Shown here in pieces: positions 10,085 through 19,120 of a stretch of DNA of 52,499 bases. The position numbers were made by a program, and so were the translations under genes. The stretch is taken from positions 1 to 52,499 of the forward strand of contig SLDX01000057.1 in the NCBI GenBank assembly GCA_007125075.1, in the 5' to 3' direction. This DNA is from Desulfonatronospira sp. Its GTDB lineage: Bacteria > Desulfobacterota > Desulfovibrionia > Desulfovibrionales > Desulfonatronovibrionaceae. The first letter of the stretch is position 1. Each line of letters begins with the position of its first letter. A model generated the notes under the pieces. It saw only the letters and a list, made by a program, of their open reading frames with translations. It was not told the DNA's origin and searched no databases.

Positions 10085-11107
10085 TTATCCTTTGTAATCA
10101 AGAATGCCCGGCCAGACATCTTCAACTCCTGGAACGCCTGTAAGAAGCATGGCCTGCAAAAGTTCCTGACGGTACTTGTCCAGGACAAAGCTTACGCCTT
10201 CTTTGCCTCCTCCAAAAGCGCCGGCAATCAAAGGCCGACCTACTAGAACCGCATCTGCTCCAAGGGCCAGAAGCTTCAAAACATCGGAGCCCGAACGCAC
10301 ACCGCCGTCAGCAAGAACAAGCACCCGTCCACGGACAAGATCTGAAATTTCCGGCAGAACTTCTGCTGCTCCAGGAGTATGATCAAGAACCCTTCCTCCG
10401 TGATTGGAAACCACAATGGCTGAAACACCGGCTTCCAGGGCGTCCAGAGCGTCCTCAACAGTCATGATTCCTTTGAGGATGAAAGGAAGGCTGGTTGACT
10501 GTACCAATTCCTTGATTTCGCTTTTATCCTTGGGTCCGACTGCCTGGCCTTTTAAGGCCATGGTCACCAGTCCTGCCCCGTCAATGTCAACACCGACAGC
10601 CATTGCTCCGGCTTTTTCAGCACTTCTTATCCTCTTGATGATTTCTTCCTGAGCTCTTGGCTTGATTATGGGGATTCCTTGGCCAGTGTTGTTATTTATG
10701 GCTGAAACTCCGCTGTCAAACATGGCCGGATCTGCTCCGTCCCCGGAAAAGCCGATGGTGCCGGCTGCGATGCTGCCGGAGATAATATTATCGACAAATT
10801 CCTGTTCGCTGAGCTGTCCGCCCATGTTATATGTGGTTCCGGTCATGGGGGCAGCCATGACGGGCATGCTCAGAGTCTTGCTCCACAATTGGAAGCTGGT
10901 GACTGGCTCCTTGACTTCATGTACCGCACGCATTCTAAGCCTGTATTGTTGCAAAGCGTTCAAGTTGGCTTTAAAGGACTCACCGCTGCCGACTCCGCCC
11001 ATACCAGGGACTTCGCCGGCGCACATTCTTCCATCGCAGACAGAGCAAACACGACAATAACCTTTAAGTTTATCTTTTGCTTCTTTAGTGATTTCATTCC
11101 AGTTCAT
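10085..11107 (-). CDS. FMN-dependent alpha-hydroxy-acid dehydrogenase with cysteine-rich N-terminus
   Basis: A 340-residue member of the glycolate oxidase/lactate dehydrogenase TIM-barrel family. The signature SNHGGRVLDHTPGA carries the catalytic histidine and the substrate-binding arginine, and LADGGVRSG plus LVGRP form the FMN phosphate site. The N-terminus has four cysteines at residues 18, 21, 24 and 29 (CxxCxxCx4C), absent from the classical enzymes and possibly a metal or Fe-S site. The gene starts 9 bases after dapA and so is probably co-transcribed with it. Substrate is unknown. The electron acceptor in an anaerobe is unlikely to be oxygen. Confidence 0.85.
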   Translation of the reverse strand: MNWNEITKEAKDKLKGYCRVCSVCDGRMCAGEVPGMGGVGSGESFKANLNALQQYRLRMRAVHEVKEPVTSFQLWSKTLSMPVMAAPMTGTTYNMGGQLSEQEFVDNIISGSIAAGTIGFSGDGADPAMFDSGVSAINNNTGQGIPIIKPRAQEEIIKRIRSAEKAGAMAVGVDIDGAGLVTMALKGQAVGPKDKSEIKELVQSTSLPFILKGIMTVEDALDALEAGVSAIVVSNHGGRVLDHTPGAAEVLPEISDLVRGRVLVLADGGVRSGSDVLKLLALGADAVLVGRPLIAGAFGGGKEGVSFVLDKYRQELLQAMLLTGVPGVEDVWPGILDYKG

Positions 11108-11116
11108 TGGTCAACC

Positions 11117-11995
11117 TTATATGAGCTTATTGTTGGCAAGAATACTCTTAAGACTGGCCTCATTGTCTTCCAGCATGGGCACTAAAGGCAGTCTTAGTTC
11201 AAGTTCGATCTTCTTCATCAGAGCAAGAGACGTTTTAACAGGAATGGGATTGGTTTCCAGAAACATCGCCCGGCAGAGCGGAGCCATCCTGTGATGGAGT
11301 TTCTTGGCTTCATCTTGATTATTATCCTTATAGGCCCTGCATAAAGAGTGCATCATGTTCGGAATTATGTTCGAGGTCACCGAGATAACTCCGTGGCCGC
11401 CTACGGACAAAAGAGGCAACACAGTGAAATCATCTCCGGACAAAACAATGAAATCAGGACCGCATTCTTCAATAACTTCCGAGACCTGTTTCAGATTTCC
11501 TGTTGCCTCTTTGATTCCTATGGCTTCCGGAACCTCTCTGAAAATCCTGGCTACTGTTGCCGGGCGGACATTTAAAGAAGTCCTTCCCGGTACATTGTAA
11601 ATGAAAAAAGGTATGGGTACTTCCCTGGCGATTGTCTTGAAATGAGCAACCAGCCCCGCATCAGTGGGCTTGTTATAATAGGGGGTAATGAGCAGGGCGG
11701 CATCAGCTCCTGCATCCTTGGCATGTTTTGTCAAATCCACCGCTTCGCTGGTGCAGTTGGAGCCTGCTCCGGCGATAACAGGTACTCTCCCTTTGACCTG
11801 TTCCACACAGATGCTGATAGCCCGCTTGTGTTCTTCATGGGTCAAAGTGGCGGATTCTCCTGTGGTGCCGCAGGGCACCACTCCGTCTATGTCCTGCTCC
11901 AGCTGCCATTCGATCAATTGACGATATGCTTCTTCATCCAGCTGATTATTTTTGAAGGGGGTAACCAGGGCTGTAAACGCGCCGCGGTAGTGCAT
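11117..11995 (-). CDS. dapA: 4-hydroxy-tetrahydrodipicolinate synthase DapA
   Basis: A 292-residue class I aldolase that condenses pyruvate with aspartate semialdehyde, the first step specific to lysine and diaminopimelate. The Schiff-base lysine is in IGIKEATGN near residue 160, the catalytic tyrosine in [10 protein letters not shown] near 133, and the pyruvate-binding GTTGES near 43-48. AAGGAGG lies 6 bases before the ATG. dapF lies 50 bases upstream on the same strand and the FMN dehydrogenase follows 9 bases downstream, so the three are likely one operon. dapL, needed for the intermediate step, is 12 kb away at 23814. Confidence 0.96.
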   Translation of the reverse strand: MHYRGAFTALVTPFKNNQLDEEAYRQLIEWQLEQDIDGVVPCGTTGESATLTHEEHKRAISICVEQVKGRVPVIAGAGSNCTSEAVDLTKHAKDAGADAALLITPYYNKPTDAGLVAHFKTIAREVPIPFFIYNVPGRTSLNVRPATVARIFREVPEAIGIKEATGNLKQVSEVIEECGPDFIVLSGDDFTVLPLLSVGGHGVISVTSNIIPNMMHSLCRAYKDNNQDEAKKLHHRMAPLCRAMFLETNPIPVKTSLALMKKIELELRLPLVPMLEDNEASLKSILANNKLI

Positions 11996-12045
11996 GAAAT
12001 CCTCCTTATTGCTTATTATCCCAGCATGTTTACATGCTGTTTTTA

Positions 12046-12894
12046 TTAATCGGGCATGTCCAGACCGAAAGTATCCGGATAAATCTGTCCCCGGTAGATG
12101 AAGTCGGCCTTTCCAGTTAAGTATACATTGTTATCATGGATATCAATACCCAGCTTTTCCTTACCGGAAGTGAACACCTGTACAGGATTTAAGCAAAGAT
12201 CAAGTGCCACTCCCACTACTGCTGAAGCGGCGGCCCCTGTACCACAGGCAAAAGTTTCCCCTTCAACCCCTCTTTCATAGGTCCGCACCAGAATATTGTT
12301 TTTGTCTTTGACCTGAATAAAATTGACATTTGCTCCGGCAGGAGCAAACCGGGGATGCATACGAATCCTTCGCCCAATTTCCAGCACATTGATTTGATGA
12401 AGATCTTCACTGATCACCACGCAATGTGGGACTCCTGTATTGACGAAATGTACATTTACAGGGTCGGCCTGTTCGAAGTGCAAAGGTATATGTGTCTGCA
12501 GATCCTTAACCGGTGTCAATTGTACCTTGACTTCTCCATTGTCCTTTATCCGGGCTGAGATATTTCCGGCATCAGTGCCGAAAACCTGATTTTTTCCTGC
12601 CAGTCCCAATTCATAGGCCAGACGGGCTGCGCATCTGGAGCCGTTTCCGCACATTTCGGCTCTTGAACCATCGGCGTTGTAAAAATGCCAGAAGTAGTCA
12701 AGATCCTTTGAATCCGAACTGTCAAGAAAAATCATTCCGTCTGCTCCGATGGCAAAGGATCTTGGACATAGAAGTTCAGCCCATTTGGGCATTTCCATAC
12801 GGGGCAGTTTCAGGACAGAATTATCCCAAAGGATGAAATCATTGCCGCTGCCTTGCATCTTATAAAAGTAATGCTCACTCATAAAAGATTTCAT
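12046..12894 (-). CDS. dapF: Diaminopimelate epimerase DapF
   Basis: A 282-residue epimerase that converts LL- to meso-diaminopimelate for peptidoglycan and lysine. Both catalytic cysteines are visible: one in EMCGNGSRC near residue 82 and one in [11 protein letters not shown] near residue 217, and QGSGNDFI opens the fold. Two starts are possible, ATG at 12894 or ATG at 12882 ([10 protein letters not shown]); neither has a strong ribosome site, so the longer is given. It leads the dapF-dapA-FMN dehydrogenase run. Together with DapA and DapL here it fits the aminotransferase variant of the pathway. Confidence 0.95.
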   Translation of the reverse strand: MKSFMSEHYFYKMQGSGNDFILWDNSVLKLPRMEMPKWAELLCPRSFAIGADGMIFLDSSDSKDLDYFWHFYNADGSRAEMCGNGSRCAARLAYELGLAGKNQVFGTDAGNISARIKDNGEVKVQLTPVKDLQTHIPLHFEQADPVNVHFVNTGVPHCVVISEDLHQINVLEIGRRIRMHPRFAPAGANVNFIQVKDKNNILVRTYERGVEGETFACGTGAAASAVVGVALDLCLNPVQVFTSGKEKLGIDIHDNNVYLTGKADFIYRGQIYPDTFGLDMPD

Positions 12895-13187
12895 AAATTA
12901 TTCAAAAAAGGATTTCAAATCTTGTCGGGATAATTCACTTCCTCCAATACATGCATTGAGTTCAGCAGATTTACGCGGTGACTTACGGCTGGATTAAGTT
13001 TATGTATTACAATAAATTTCACTTATTGATTTCCGGCAGACATCCGGCTTTTTTCAAGCTTGAATAGCCCGGCGTATCCCTGTCAGGAAGCCAAATTATC
13101 GAAAAAGCGGTATCTGGAAGTGATACCCGGATGCAATTTATTTTGCTGTTAATAAAGCAGTTAAAAACTAATCCGGATAATAAACTA

Positions 13188-13469
13188 TTAATTTGAATTA
13201 TTCAAAAATTCTTTCAGCTCCTTGCCCGCACGAAAGAACGGCAGTTTTTTGGGATTTACCTGTACTGATTCTCCGGTCTTCGGGTTTCTTCCCAGGTATC
13301 CCTGATACTCCTTGACCTTGAAACTGCCGAAACCCCTGATTTCGACTCTGTCTCCTTTTTTGAGGGCCTGCTTCATGGAATCAAAGAAAACGGAAACGAT
13401 TTCCGTGGCTTCTTCTACAGAAATGTTTCTTTCTTCTGCCAGGGACCTGATAAGTTCACTCTTGTTCAT
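13188..13469 (-). CDS. hup: HU-family DNA-binding protein
   Basis: A 93-residue histone-like protein. The helical N-terminus MNKSELIRSLAEERNISV is followed by the dimer core GDRVEIRGFGSFKVKEY and the DNA-binding arm RNPKTGESVQVNPKKLPFF, standard HU/IHF features. The arm sequence fits HU or an IHF-like DNABII protein; the two cannot be told apart here. It bends and compacts DNA. AGGAG precedes the ATG. It is downstream of the MinD/ParA-like gene on the same strand, about 200 bases away, probably with its own promoter. Confidence 0.93.
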   Translation of the reverse strand: MNKSELIRSLAEERNISVEEATEIVSVFFDSMKQALKKGDRVEIRGFGSFKVKEYQGYLGRNPKTGESVQVNPKKLPFFRAGKELKEFLNNSN

Positions 13470-13671
13470 AAGCAGTACTCCTGATTTTTACGAGTTTCCA
13501 CCGAAAACCATTCATTTCCATTTACAACATTCAACAATCCATATACAAATATTTTTATGCTCAGATTGAAAATAAAATCAAGCAATTTTTAAAGGTCATT
13601 TTCATATAATAGTCAATGCAGCAGTCTATTATATTTTTTCTCTGTGATTATCTTGATTTCTGCATGTTCAT

Positions 13672-14532
13672 TCATTGCAGTTTAGATTCTCTTACGTTCT
13701 GTTCCGCAACACAATCCTGCTCATAAATGTTGTCCATGCGCAAACAAGGTATGCTAGAAATATCTTCGAGGGATTTGTGCCGTAATTCTATCAATTTTTC
13801 ACTGATTTTCCGGATATTTTTTGAGGCGATTGAATCCGGAGACATTTTAAGCAGAGGAATTTGTCTGCGGACTGAGTCCATAACAGCAATGTCATTGAGC
13901 ACGTATCCAAGATAATCAACTTCCAGATCTAGAAATCTGGCACAAGCAGCACTTATTCTTTCAAACCCCTGCCTGGCTTCTTTATCTGAAGCGGCCATAT
14001 TCACAAGGACCAGGAAATCCTTGACGCTATGTTTCAAGTTCAAGACTTTGATCATGGCGTAGCCGTCTGTAAGAGAGGTGGGTTCAGGAGTGATGACTAC
14101 AATTTGTTTGTGGGTCATTCGTGCAAAGGACCTTACCGTCTGACTTATCCCGGCTCCTACGTCCAGCAGCAAAAAACGATATCTTTTAATTATCGGCCTC
14201 AGGCTCTCAATGATCAGAATCTGTTGATCCTCATCCAGATCGAGAAGATCCGAGATTCCTGAAGCAGCTGGAATCAGGTCCGGTCCGTCTTTCAAATTGA
14301 AAATTATATCTTCAGCCTTTGCTTCGCTGTTCAGGATATTGTGCAGGTTCTTTTCCGGAAAAATGCCCAGCAGGACGTCCAGGTTGGCCAGACCGAGATC
14401 ACAGTCAATGAGCAGTGCGTCATGAGCGGATTGCTGCAGAGCAAACCCGATATTTAAGGCCAGATTGGTCTTGCCCACTCCTCCTTTGCCGCTGACAATG
14501 GACAAGCTTAAATTCCTGTTTTCCAGTTCCAT
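13672..14532 (-). CDS. MinD/ParA-family ATPase, FlhG-like
   Basis: A 286-residue P-loop ATPase. The deviant Walker A GKGGVGKT is at residues 15-22 with the signature lysine at 16, followed by LLIDCDLGLANLDVLLG, the switch region typical of MinD and FlhG/YlxH. The C-terminus lacks a clear amphipathic membrane helix like that of MinD, which favours a FlhG-like or orphan positioning ATPase. Family members position cell-division, flagellar or chemotaxis complexes. It follows the GGDEF-like gene by 44 bases; no flagellar genes are in the window, so its cargo is open. Confidence 0.85.
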   Translation of the reverse strand: MELENRNLSLSIVSGKGGVGKTNLALNIGFALQQSAHDALLIDCDLGLANLDVLLGIFPEKNLHNILNSEAKAEDIIFNLKDGPDLIPAASGISDLLDLDEDQQILIIESLRPIIKRYRFLLLDVGAGISQTVRSFARMTHKQIVVITPEPTSLTDGYAMIKVLNLKHSVKDFLVLVNMAASDKEARQGFERISAACARFLDLEVDYLGYVLNDIAVMDSVRRQIPLLKMSPDSIASKNIRKISEKLIELRHKSLEDISSIPCLRMDNIYEQDCVAEQNVRESKLQ

Positions 14533-14576
14533 TTGTTAAACCTTTACTTGAAATAATTGCCGGCTGTATGGAGAAC

Positions 14577-15434
14577 TCAACCTTTGAACAGGAATTCTTT
14601 TTCTTCACGCTGGACTATGGAATCTTCTTTAAGGCTATCCACAGGCGCGCGGACCAGAATGGAGCATTGACCCTGTTTTTTTACCATTTGTAACTGCTTG
14701 GTTATGTTCAACAGAAAATTTTCAGCACTTGTTTCAGTCCGCCCTCTGTAAGTGGCAGCCACTATGGACAGTGCATACTTGACAGTTTTTTGGCTTTGGC
14801 TTCTTTTGCAGCTTACTTTTTCATTATTAACAGCTTCGATGATGCGCTCGAAAAGAGGGTCAGAGCGGTACATACCTGTACCGGGGATGATCATGCCGAA
14901 CTCTTGCCCGCTTATTCTGGCAATACAGTCGGTGGACCGCACCTGTCGCCGCAAGACATTTGCCAGACTGAGAAGTATGGCTTCTGCACATCTTTCGCCA
15001 TAGTACTTGCTAAAATCTTCAATTTCGTCAATACTTAAAACTGCAACAGTCAGGGGGTTTTTGAATCTTAAGGTTCTTTCCAGTTCTCTGTCCAGTAGGC
15101 GCTGAAAAAAGAAACTGTTATACAATCCTGTCAGGGTGTCTTTATTCTTTTCCAGAGAAGAACATTCAGCATTGATTTGAAGTCTGGACAGTTGAGGAAA
15201 TCTGTTGTTTTCCAGATTAAGGACCATCCAGGACTTATTCATCCTGTTGCTGCGCAATAAATCAAGCGCATTTTCTTCATCAAGTTCATCAAGTATGCGA
15301 AACAGGACCGTAAATCGTTCATTGGCAGGCAGATTCCAGGTGCCGAATTTTTCCCGCATTATTTTTTCCAGCTCTCTCAGCTCATTGACGAGTTGCTCCT
15401 TCTCGTCCTGTGTGAAGTTAACCGGATCAACCAT
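14577..15434 (-). CDS. GGDEF-domain-like protein with degenerate SGQEF signature
   Basis: A 285-residue protein. The N-terminal 110 residues are helical with no recognised sensor, then DTLTGLYNSFFFQRLL opens a GGDEF fold. The catalytic signature GGDEF reads SGQEF (RISGQEFGMIIPG), losing the second-position glycine pattern and replacing the metal-binding aspartate with glutamine. Diguanylate cyclase activity is therefore doubtful, and it may act as a c-di-GMP or GTP sensor. The open frame extends to 15497, but the ATG at 15434 overlaps the prfB stop by eight bases and is the likely coupled start. It is followed by the MinD/ParA-like gene. Confidence 0.8.
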   Translation of the reverse strand: MVDPVNFTQDEKEQLVNELRELEKIMREKFGTWNLPANERFTVLFRILDELDEENALDLLRSNRMNKSWMVLNLENNRFPQLSRLQINAECSSLEKNKDTLTGLYNSFFFQRLLDRELERTLRFKNPLTVAVLSIDEIEDFSKYYGERCAEAILLSLANVLRRQVRSTDCIARISGQEFGMIIPGTGMYRSDPLFERIIEAVNNEKVSCKRSQSQKTVKYALSIVAATYRGRTETSAENFLLNITKQLQMVKKQGQCSILVRAPVDSLKEDSIVQREEKEFLFKG

Positions 15435-16531
15435 GGCTGTGCAATAAATAATTGCGGATGAATTCGTCGAGATCACCATCAAGAACACCTTCAACATTCG
15501 AAGTTTCCGTATGTGATCTGTGATCCTTGACCAGCCGGTATGAATGAAGAGTGTATGTACGGATCTGACTGCCCCAGGCTATGCTCTCCTTGGCCGCATA
15601 GCTTTCCTGCCTTGCGTCCTCGATTTTCTTCATTTCCTGGTCATAGAGCTTGGCCTTTAAAATCTTGAGGGCAGCCTCTTTATTACGTCGCTGCGACCTT
15701 TCACTCTGGCACTGGACAACAATTCCTGAAGGCTGATGTGTAATTCTTATTGCGGAACTGGTTTTGTTCACATGTTGTCCGCCAGGGCCGCTTGATTTGA
15801 AAACATCAATTCGCATGTCTTCTTCCTTAATCTCGATATCAATGTCGTCTGATACCTGAGGAAAAACATCAACTGAAGCAAATGAAGTGTGTCTTCGCCC
15901 TGACGCGTCAAAAGGCGATATCCGGATCAACCTGTGAATGCCTCTTTCGCCCTTGAGCAGTCCATAGGCATAGTCTCCGTTGATCTGAACCGTAACGCTT
16001 TTGACTCCGGCTTCATCCCCCGGCAGATAATCAAGATATTCAACCTGATAGCCGCTGTTTTCAGCCCAGCGGGTATACATGCGCAGAAGCATTTCCACCC
16101 AGTCCTGCGCTTCAGTTCCCCCGGCACCTGGATGAATGGCCATGATGGCAAAATGCTTGTCTTCTTTACCGCTCAATAAAGCTTCAAGCTCAATTTTTTC
16201 CAGTTTCTTGTGTAAAGCAGCCAAACTGTCCCGGAAAGCATCGAGAACTTCCTGAGATTGTTCTTGTTCGGCAAATGCCAGCCATTCCACAACCTCTTCC
16301 TTGAGTTGACTCAGTTCTTCATACTTCCTGAGGCCTTCTTCCAGGCTGCTTTTTTCTTTAAGAATCGGGGTAAGTCTTTCTGGATTGTCCCATGCTCCCG
16401 GCTTGGCCAGCTCATGTTCGATCTCGGCCAGACGTTGTTTATGCCCTTCCAGGTCAAAGCCGCCTCCAAAAAGTGGAGAAACGCTCCAGTATCTGGTCTG
16501 ACTGTGTTTTTAAATCAGATAATTGGATCAT
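15427..16531 (-). CDS. prfB: Peptide chain release factor 2, with programmed +1 frameshift
   Basis: RF2 ends translation at UGA and UAA. The full product is 367 residues. Reading starts at ATG 16531 (MIQLSDLKTQ) and runs 25 codons to CTT-TGA-C; a +1 shift there continues as DLEGHKQRLAEIEHEL into the long downstream frame. Plain ORF calling sees only the part from 16290. The UGA-recognition tripeptide SPF (RISPFDASGRRHTSF) and the catalytic GGQ loop (SGPGGQHVNKTSSA) are present. It lies 72 bases after lnt, and its stop overlaps the GGDEF-like gene. RF2 level sets the shift frequency, the known autoregulation. Confidence 0.97.
16453..16467 (-). promoter_or_regulatory. prfB +1 frameshift site
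   Basis: On the minus strand the order is GGAGG (16467-16463), CGG, CTT (16459-16457), TGA (16456-16454), C. The slippery CTT, the in-frame TGA followed by C, and the internal Shine-Dalgarno element three bases before CTT are the three known parts of the RF2 recoding signal. E. coli uses the same layout at codon 26; here TGA is also codon 26. Confidence 0.95.
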
Positions 16532-16603
16532 GTTTTATATTATTTTTCGCATCTTCTGCAGAAACAATCTTTTTGATGCCCGGCAGACGGTTTTTTGGTG
16601 CAG

Positions 16604-18136
16604 TTATGCCCGGCGATATCCGGACCTGAAAAAGTGAACCAGCAGAAAAAGAGCGCTCAAGCCCACAAAGGCCCAGTGAATCGGCCAATGCCACCGATGA
16701 TAAAATGTGGTGCTCTCTATAAGATGGACTTTGCCTCTCAAGGCAGAATCCTTAAACAGGGGGGTATCCTTATACACCCTGCCCCGGGGATCGATGAAGG
16801 CGGAAATCCCGGTATTGGTTGACCTGACAATGTACCTGCGCTGTTCCACTGCCCGCAGTACGCTGAGATGCAGGTGCTGTTCCGGCGCTGACGTCCTGCC
16901 GAACCAGGCGTCATTGGAAATATTGACCAGGAGGTTGGCGCCTTGCGCCACCCTGTCTCTGACCAGTCCCGGGAATATGATTTCATAACAAATTAGCATG
17001 CCGATGGCAAGATTTTCCTGACTCATGGGACTGGTGTATTTTCCGGGGCTGAAATCCACAGAAGATGCCACCATGCGGTCCAGAAAGAAAAGGTATTCGG
17101 AAAAGGGTACGTATTCACCAAAGGGTACCAGGCGTTCTTTGTCATAATGGTCAATTATTCTTCCCTGTGGAGAAATCCAGTAAGCCCTGTTATGCAGTTT
17201 GTATTCCGAACTATCTACCAGCACCTCATATGCCGGAGATCCAGTAATGAGATTTATGTTCTGCTCCAGGACAAAGTCCTCAATAATGAGGCTCAGTCTG
17301 TTTTGTTCCTGAAAATAAAAAGGAAGGGCTGTTTCCGGCCAGATAACCAGATCAGGCGCCTTATCACCCAGGCCTGCAAGAGTCAGTTCCTGATACTTTT
17401 TTACAGTTTTTACCTGAAACTCTTCTTCCCATTTCTTGTCCTGTTCAATATTGCCCTGCACTACAAGAATTTCTTTGGACGGACCTGGAAATTCTTCATC
17501 GCCAAGCAAAAAACCGTAGCCCAGGACAACAGTTATCAGCACAAGGCTGAAAACCACGGATATCTTCTTTCTGCAGGAAAGCCATAATCCGGCGCAGGCC
17601 AGCAGAAAGCCCATGCTGAAGCTGCCGATCAAACTGACTGACTGTATGGTCTCCGGCCAGACACTGAAGGCCTGAGCCGCAATAAGCCAGGGAAATCCGC
17701 TTAAGGCAAATTCCCTGGCAAATTCAATTGAAGCCCACAAAGATCCCGCAAAAAGTCCTAGCCAGAACCATGAAAAACTTTTTTGGCCCATATAAAGCAA
17801 AGCCACATAGGCACTGGAAAACAGGCCAAGCACAAAACCCAGTAAAAGTGGACAGAATACAGCCAGAATCAATGGAAAATCGCCGTATACATACACCGGG
17901 ACCACGACCCAGTATAAACCCAGGGCATAGGCTGTGCCGGCAGTTGTAAGAGACCACCTGAAAGCCTCTTTACCGGAAGAAGCCTTGAAGGCAATCAGAT
18001 TAAGGCCGATAAAGAAGAGAAAAATAAAAAAAGGAATTTGCAGCACAGGATTGGGAAAGGCAAGAAAAATGCCCGGCAGACAAAGAAAAAAAGACGTCCA
18101 GAAGGGACGGCTGTAAAACGGATGCACGGAGTTCAT
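16604..18136 (-). CDS. lnt: Apolipoprotein N-acyltransferase Lnt
   Basis: A 510-residue inner-membrane enzyme that adds the third acyl chain to lipoproteins. About six to eight hydrophobic segments fill the first 200 residues, then a nitrilase-like domain carries the catalytic triad: glutamate in VIWPETALPF, lysine in HYDKERLVPFGEYVPF and cysteine in GMLICYEIIFPG. A C-terminal hydrophobic helix ends the protein. The frame is open to 18163, but ATG at 18136 forms an ATGA overlap with the corC stop and matches the usual start. Lipoproteins such as the SurA-like one at 1075 would be substrates. Confidence 0.95.
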   Translation of the reverse strand: MNSVHPFYSRPFWTSFFLCLPGIFLAFPNPVLQIPFFIFLFFIGLNLIAFKASSGKEAFRWSLTTAGTAYALGLYWVVVPVYVYGDFPLILAVFCPLLLGFVLGLFSSAYVALLYMGQKSFSWFWLGLFAGSLWASIEFAREFALSGFPWLIAAQAFSVWPETIQSVSLIGSFSMGFLLACAGLWLSCRKKISVVFSLVLITVVLGYGFLLGDEEFPGPSKEILVVQGNIEQDKKWEEEFQVKTVKKYQELTLAGLGDKAPDLVIWPETALPFYFQEQNRLSLIIEDFVLEQNINLITGSPAYEVLVDSSEYKLHNRAYWISPQGRIIDHYDKERLVPFGEYVPFSEYLFFLDRMVASSVDFSPGKYTSPMSQENLAIGMLICYEIIFPGLVRDRVAQGANLLVNISNDAWFGRTSAPEQHLHLSVLRAVEQRRYIVRSTNTGISAFIDPRGRVYKDTPLFKDSALRGKVHLIESTTFYHRWHWPIHWAFVGLSALFLLVHFFRSGYRRA

Positions 18137-18951
18137 CGTAAAAGATATCTTAGTGTCAGCCACTGAATATTCTTGGTATTGGCTTCCTCAACAGTATAGC
18201 GAAAATTTTCGTCTGAAAACTCCTCTCCTTTGGCAGGAACTCGGCCTGCAAGATGACAGACGTAACCTCCAACCGTCTCCACCTGATCTGAAACAATTTC
18301 AATGCCCAGCTCATTTTTAAGATCATCCAGATGAGTGCGTCCGGAAATATAAAAAGATCCATCCTGGAGCACTTGTATTTCCTGAGGCCTTGGAACATCG
18401 TACTCGTCTTCGATCTCTCCCACGATTTCTTCGATCACGTCTTCCAGAGTAACTATGCCGGATGTACCACCGTACTCATCGAGCACTATTCCCAGATGAA
18501 CCTTCTGGTTCTGAAAATCGAAAAGAATCTGCCTTACGTTTTTTGTTGCCGGCATGAAATATGGTTTGCGCATTATCTCTGAAATTGAGGCATCCTTATC
18601 CTTGAGCATAAACGGCAAAAGATCCTTGGCATGGATGATACCCACCATATGATCCTTGTTTTCCCGGTATACCGGAATTCTTGAATGTCCGGACTCAATA
18701 ATCATCATGGCCACATCGCGCATCGTATCGTTGATGACCTCCGCGCAGACCAGATCAGTTCTGGGGACCATGATCTCAATGGCCTGCTTTTCATGCAGGC
18801 GCAGGATGTTCAGGAGCATGAGCACTTCTTCATTCTTGAGTTCACCTTCTTCCCTGGCTTCAAGAATTATTTCCTCCAGAGGAGCATCACAGCGTGAACC
18901 GAATATTTTGCGGACCATGTTCCATAATTTACTTTCCGAACCTTCTTCCAA
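18133..18951 (-). CDS. CorC/HlyC-type CBS-domain protein
   Basis: A 272-residue cytosolic protein with two CBS domains (VPRTDLVCAEV near residue 60 and DFQNQKVHLGIVLDEYGGTSGIVTLED near 145-180) and a C-terminal transporter-associated CorC_HlyC domain (SFYISGRTHLDDLKNELGIE). The family is named for cobalt/magnesium efflux helpers and is often mislabelled hemolysin; this copy lacks the membrane DUF21 domain. The start codon is TTG at 18951, chosen because GGAGG lies 7 bases upstream and no better start exists. It heads the conserved corC-lnt-prfB run and overlaps lnt by four bases. Confidence 0.9.
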   Translation of the reverse strand: MEEGSESKLWNMVRKIFGSRCDAPLEEIILEAREEGELKNEEVLMLLNILRLHEKQAIEIMVPRTDLVCAEVINDTMRDVAMMIIESGHSRIPVYRENKDHMVGIIHAKDLLPFMLKDKDASISEIMRKPYFMPATKNVRQILFDFQNQKVHLGIVLDEYGGTSGIVTLEDVIEEIVGEIEDEYDVPRPQEIQVLQDGSFYISGRTHLDDLKNELGIEIVSDQVETVGGYVCHLAGRVPAKGEEFSDENFRYTVEEANTKNIQWLTLRYLLR

Positions 18952-19120
18952 AGAGTGACCTCCAAAATATTTAAAAGAGTTGCAGAGAATAATGCTTTTC
19001 AGATCGACGCTTCACTTGTGCAGATTGCCGGCTGCTCTTTATGACTGAAAGTCAATACGAGCATGCTGTCTCAATTTATATTTTTTGCAGAAAGAATTCG
19101 GCCTGTATACGGGCAAAGCA

